DNA of 6,408 bases from the NCBI GenBank assembly GCA_023399675.1, contig JAEWOM010000125.1:1-6408 (forward strand), written 5' to 3'. The translations under genes and the position numbers were made by a program. The notes below the pieces were generated by a model, which saw nothing but the letters and a program-made list of their open reading frames with translations, made no database searches and was not told the DNA's origin. This stretch comes from Bacteroidota bacterium (GTDB lineage: Bacteria > Bacteroidota > Bacteroidia > Flavobacteriales > Weeksellaceae). Shown in pieces: positions 5,984 to 6,408 of the stretch; positions within the stretch are counted from its first letter, which is position 1, and each line of letters starts with the position of its first letter.

Positions 5984-6408
5984 CTACGCTACAACTGCAG
6001 CCCGGTAAAAAAATTTATTTCGCCTCCGATCAGCATTTCGGAGCGCCGAATCCGGTTTCCAGTAAATTACGGGAGGAGAAATTCATCCGCTGGTTGAACA
6101 TCGTTAAACAGGACGCGCAGGTGCTGTTTCTTCTCGGCGATCTGTTCGATTTCTGGCATGAATGGAAATACGTGATACCCAAAGGCTACATTCGAGTTTT
6201 AGGTAAAATAGCTGAACTGAAAGATGCGGGAATTGAAATCCATTTTTTTGTCGGAAACCACGACCTCTGGATGAAAGATTACTTTACGCAGGAATTGGGA
6301 ATACCCGTATATCATTCCGCACAGCACTTTGAGATCAACGGTAAAAAATTTCTGCTTGCGCACGGTGACGGACTTGGCCCGGGCGATCTTGGCTACAAAC
6401 GGATGAAA
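5980..6408 (+). CDS. lpxH: UDP-2,3-diacylglucosamine diphosphatase LpxH, N-terminal part (cut by window edge)
   Basis: LpxH cleaves UDP-2,3-diacylglucosamine to lipid X and UMP, the fourth step of lipid A synthesis, at the inner face of the cytoplasmic membrane. The 143 visible codons show the calcineurin-like metallophosphoesterase motifs in order: D17 and H19 (SDQH), GDLFDFW with D54, GNHD with N93 and H94, and H128 in AHGDG. These match the two-metal centre; the last metal-binding histidines lie beyond the window. The expected length is about 240-250 residues. FDFWHEW resembles the substrate-facing region of LpxH better than it does general phosphoesterases, and the nearby lipid A genes support the name, though the LpxH-like paralogue class is hard to exclude from half a protein. 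The ATG at 5980 is the start because the ATG at 5972 meets a stop after three codons. The gene has its own candidate promoter after the porX terminator. Confidence 0.88.
   Translation, partial: MTTLQLQPGKKIYFASDQHFGAPNPVSSKLREEKFIRWLNIVKQDAQVLFLLGDLFDFWHEWKYVIPKGYIRVLGKIAELKDAGIEIHFFVGNHDLWMKDYFTQELGIPVYHSAQHFEINGKKFLLAHGDGLGPGDLGYKRMK

Overview
The window looks like a core chromosomal locus of a Bacteroidota bacterium, most likely a flavobacterium of the Chryseobacterium/Weeksellaceae group. The evidence is a fused LpxC-FabZ polypeptide, a PorX-type response regulator of the type IX secretion system (T9SS), and several TAnnTTTG elements, the -7 box typical of this phylum. The family-level placement is inferred from how familiar the protein sequences look; no search was run.

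Left part (1-4043, minus strand). Read in the direction of transcription, the order is an HD-domain phosphohydrolase, lpxD, lpxC-fabZ, and lpxA, which runs off the left edge. lpxD and lpxC-fabZ overlap by 8 bases and lpxC-fabZ is followed by lpxA after a single base, so these three form a tight lipid A operon. The HD gene lies 91 bases upstream of lpxD, with no clear terminator between them, and lpxD has its own candidate -7 box.

Middle (4044-4309). This 266-base divergent intergenic region holds a candidate porX promoter at 4197-4204. The leader that follows contains a bulged inverted repeat (4216-4252) and a short GC hairpin (4267-4290).

Right part (4310-6408, plus strand). porX is complete and is followed by a strong rho-independent terminator at 5892-5930. 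After it come a candidate promoter and the first 143 codons of lpxH, which runs off the right edge.

Four of the six genes act in lipid A biosynthesis: LpxA acylates UDP-GlcNAc, LpxC deacetylates the product, LpxD adds the second acyl chain, and LpxH cleaves the pyrophosphate to give lipid X. The FabZ half of the fusion draws the same hydroxyacyl-ACP pool into fatty acid synthesis. PorX controls T9SS genes and carries an alkaline-phosphatase-fold PglZ domain. Because T9SS cargo can be attached to lipopolysaccharide, its position among lipid A genes is suggestive. I found no mobile element, CRISPR array, RNA gene or broken gene, and no clearly novel system. The most open questions concern the porX leader and the HD/PorX divergent pair.
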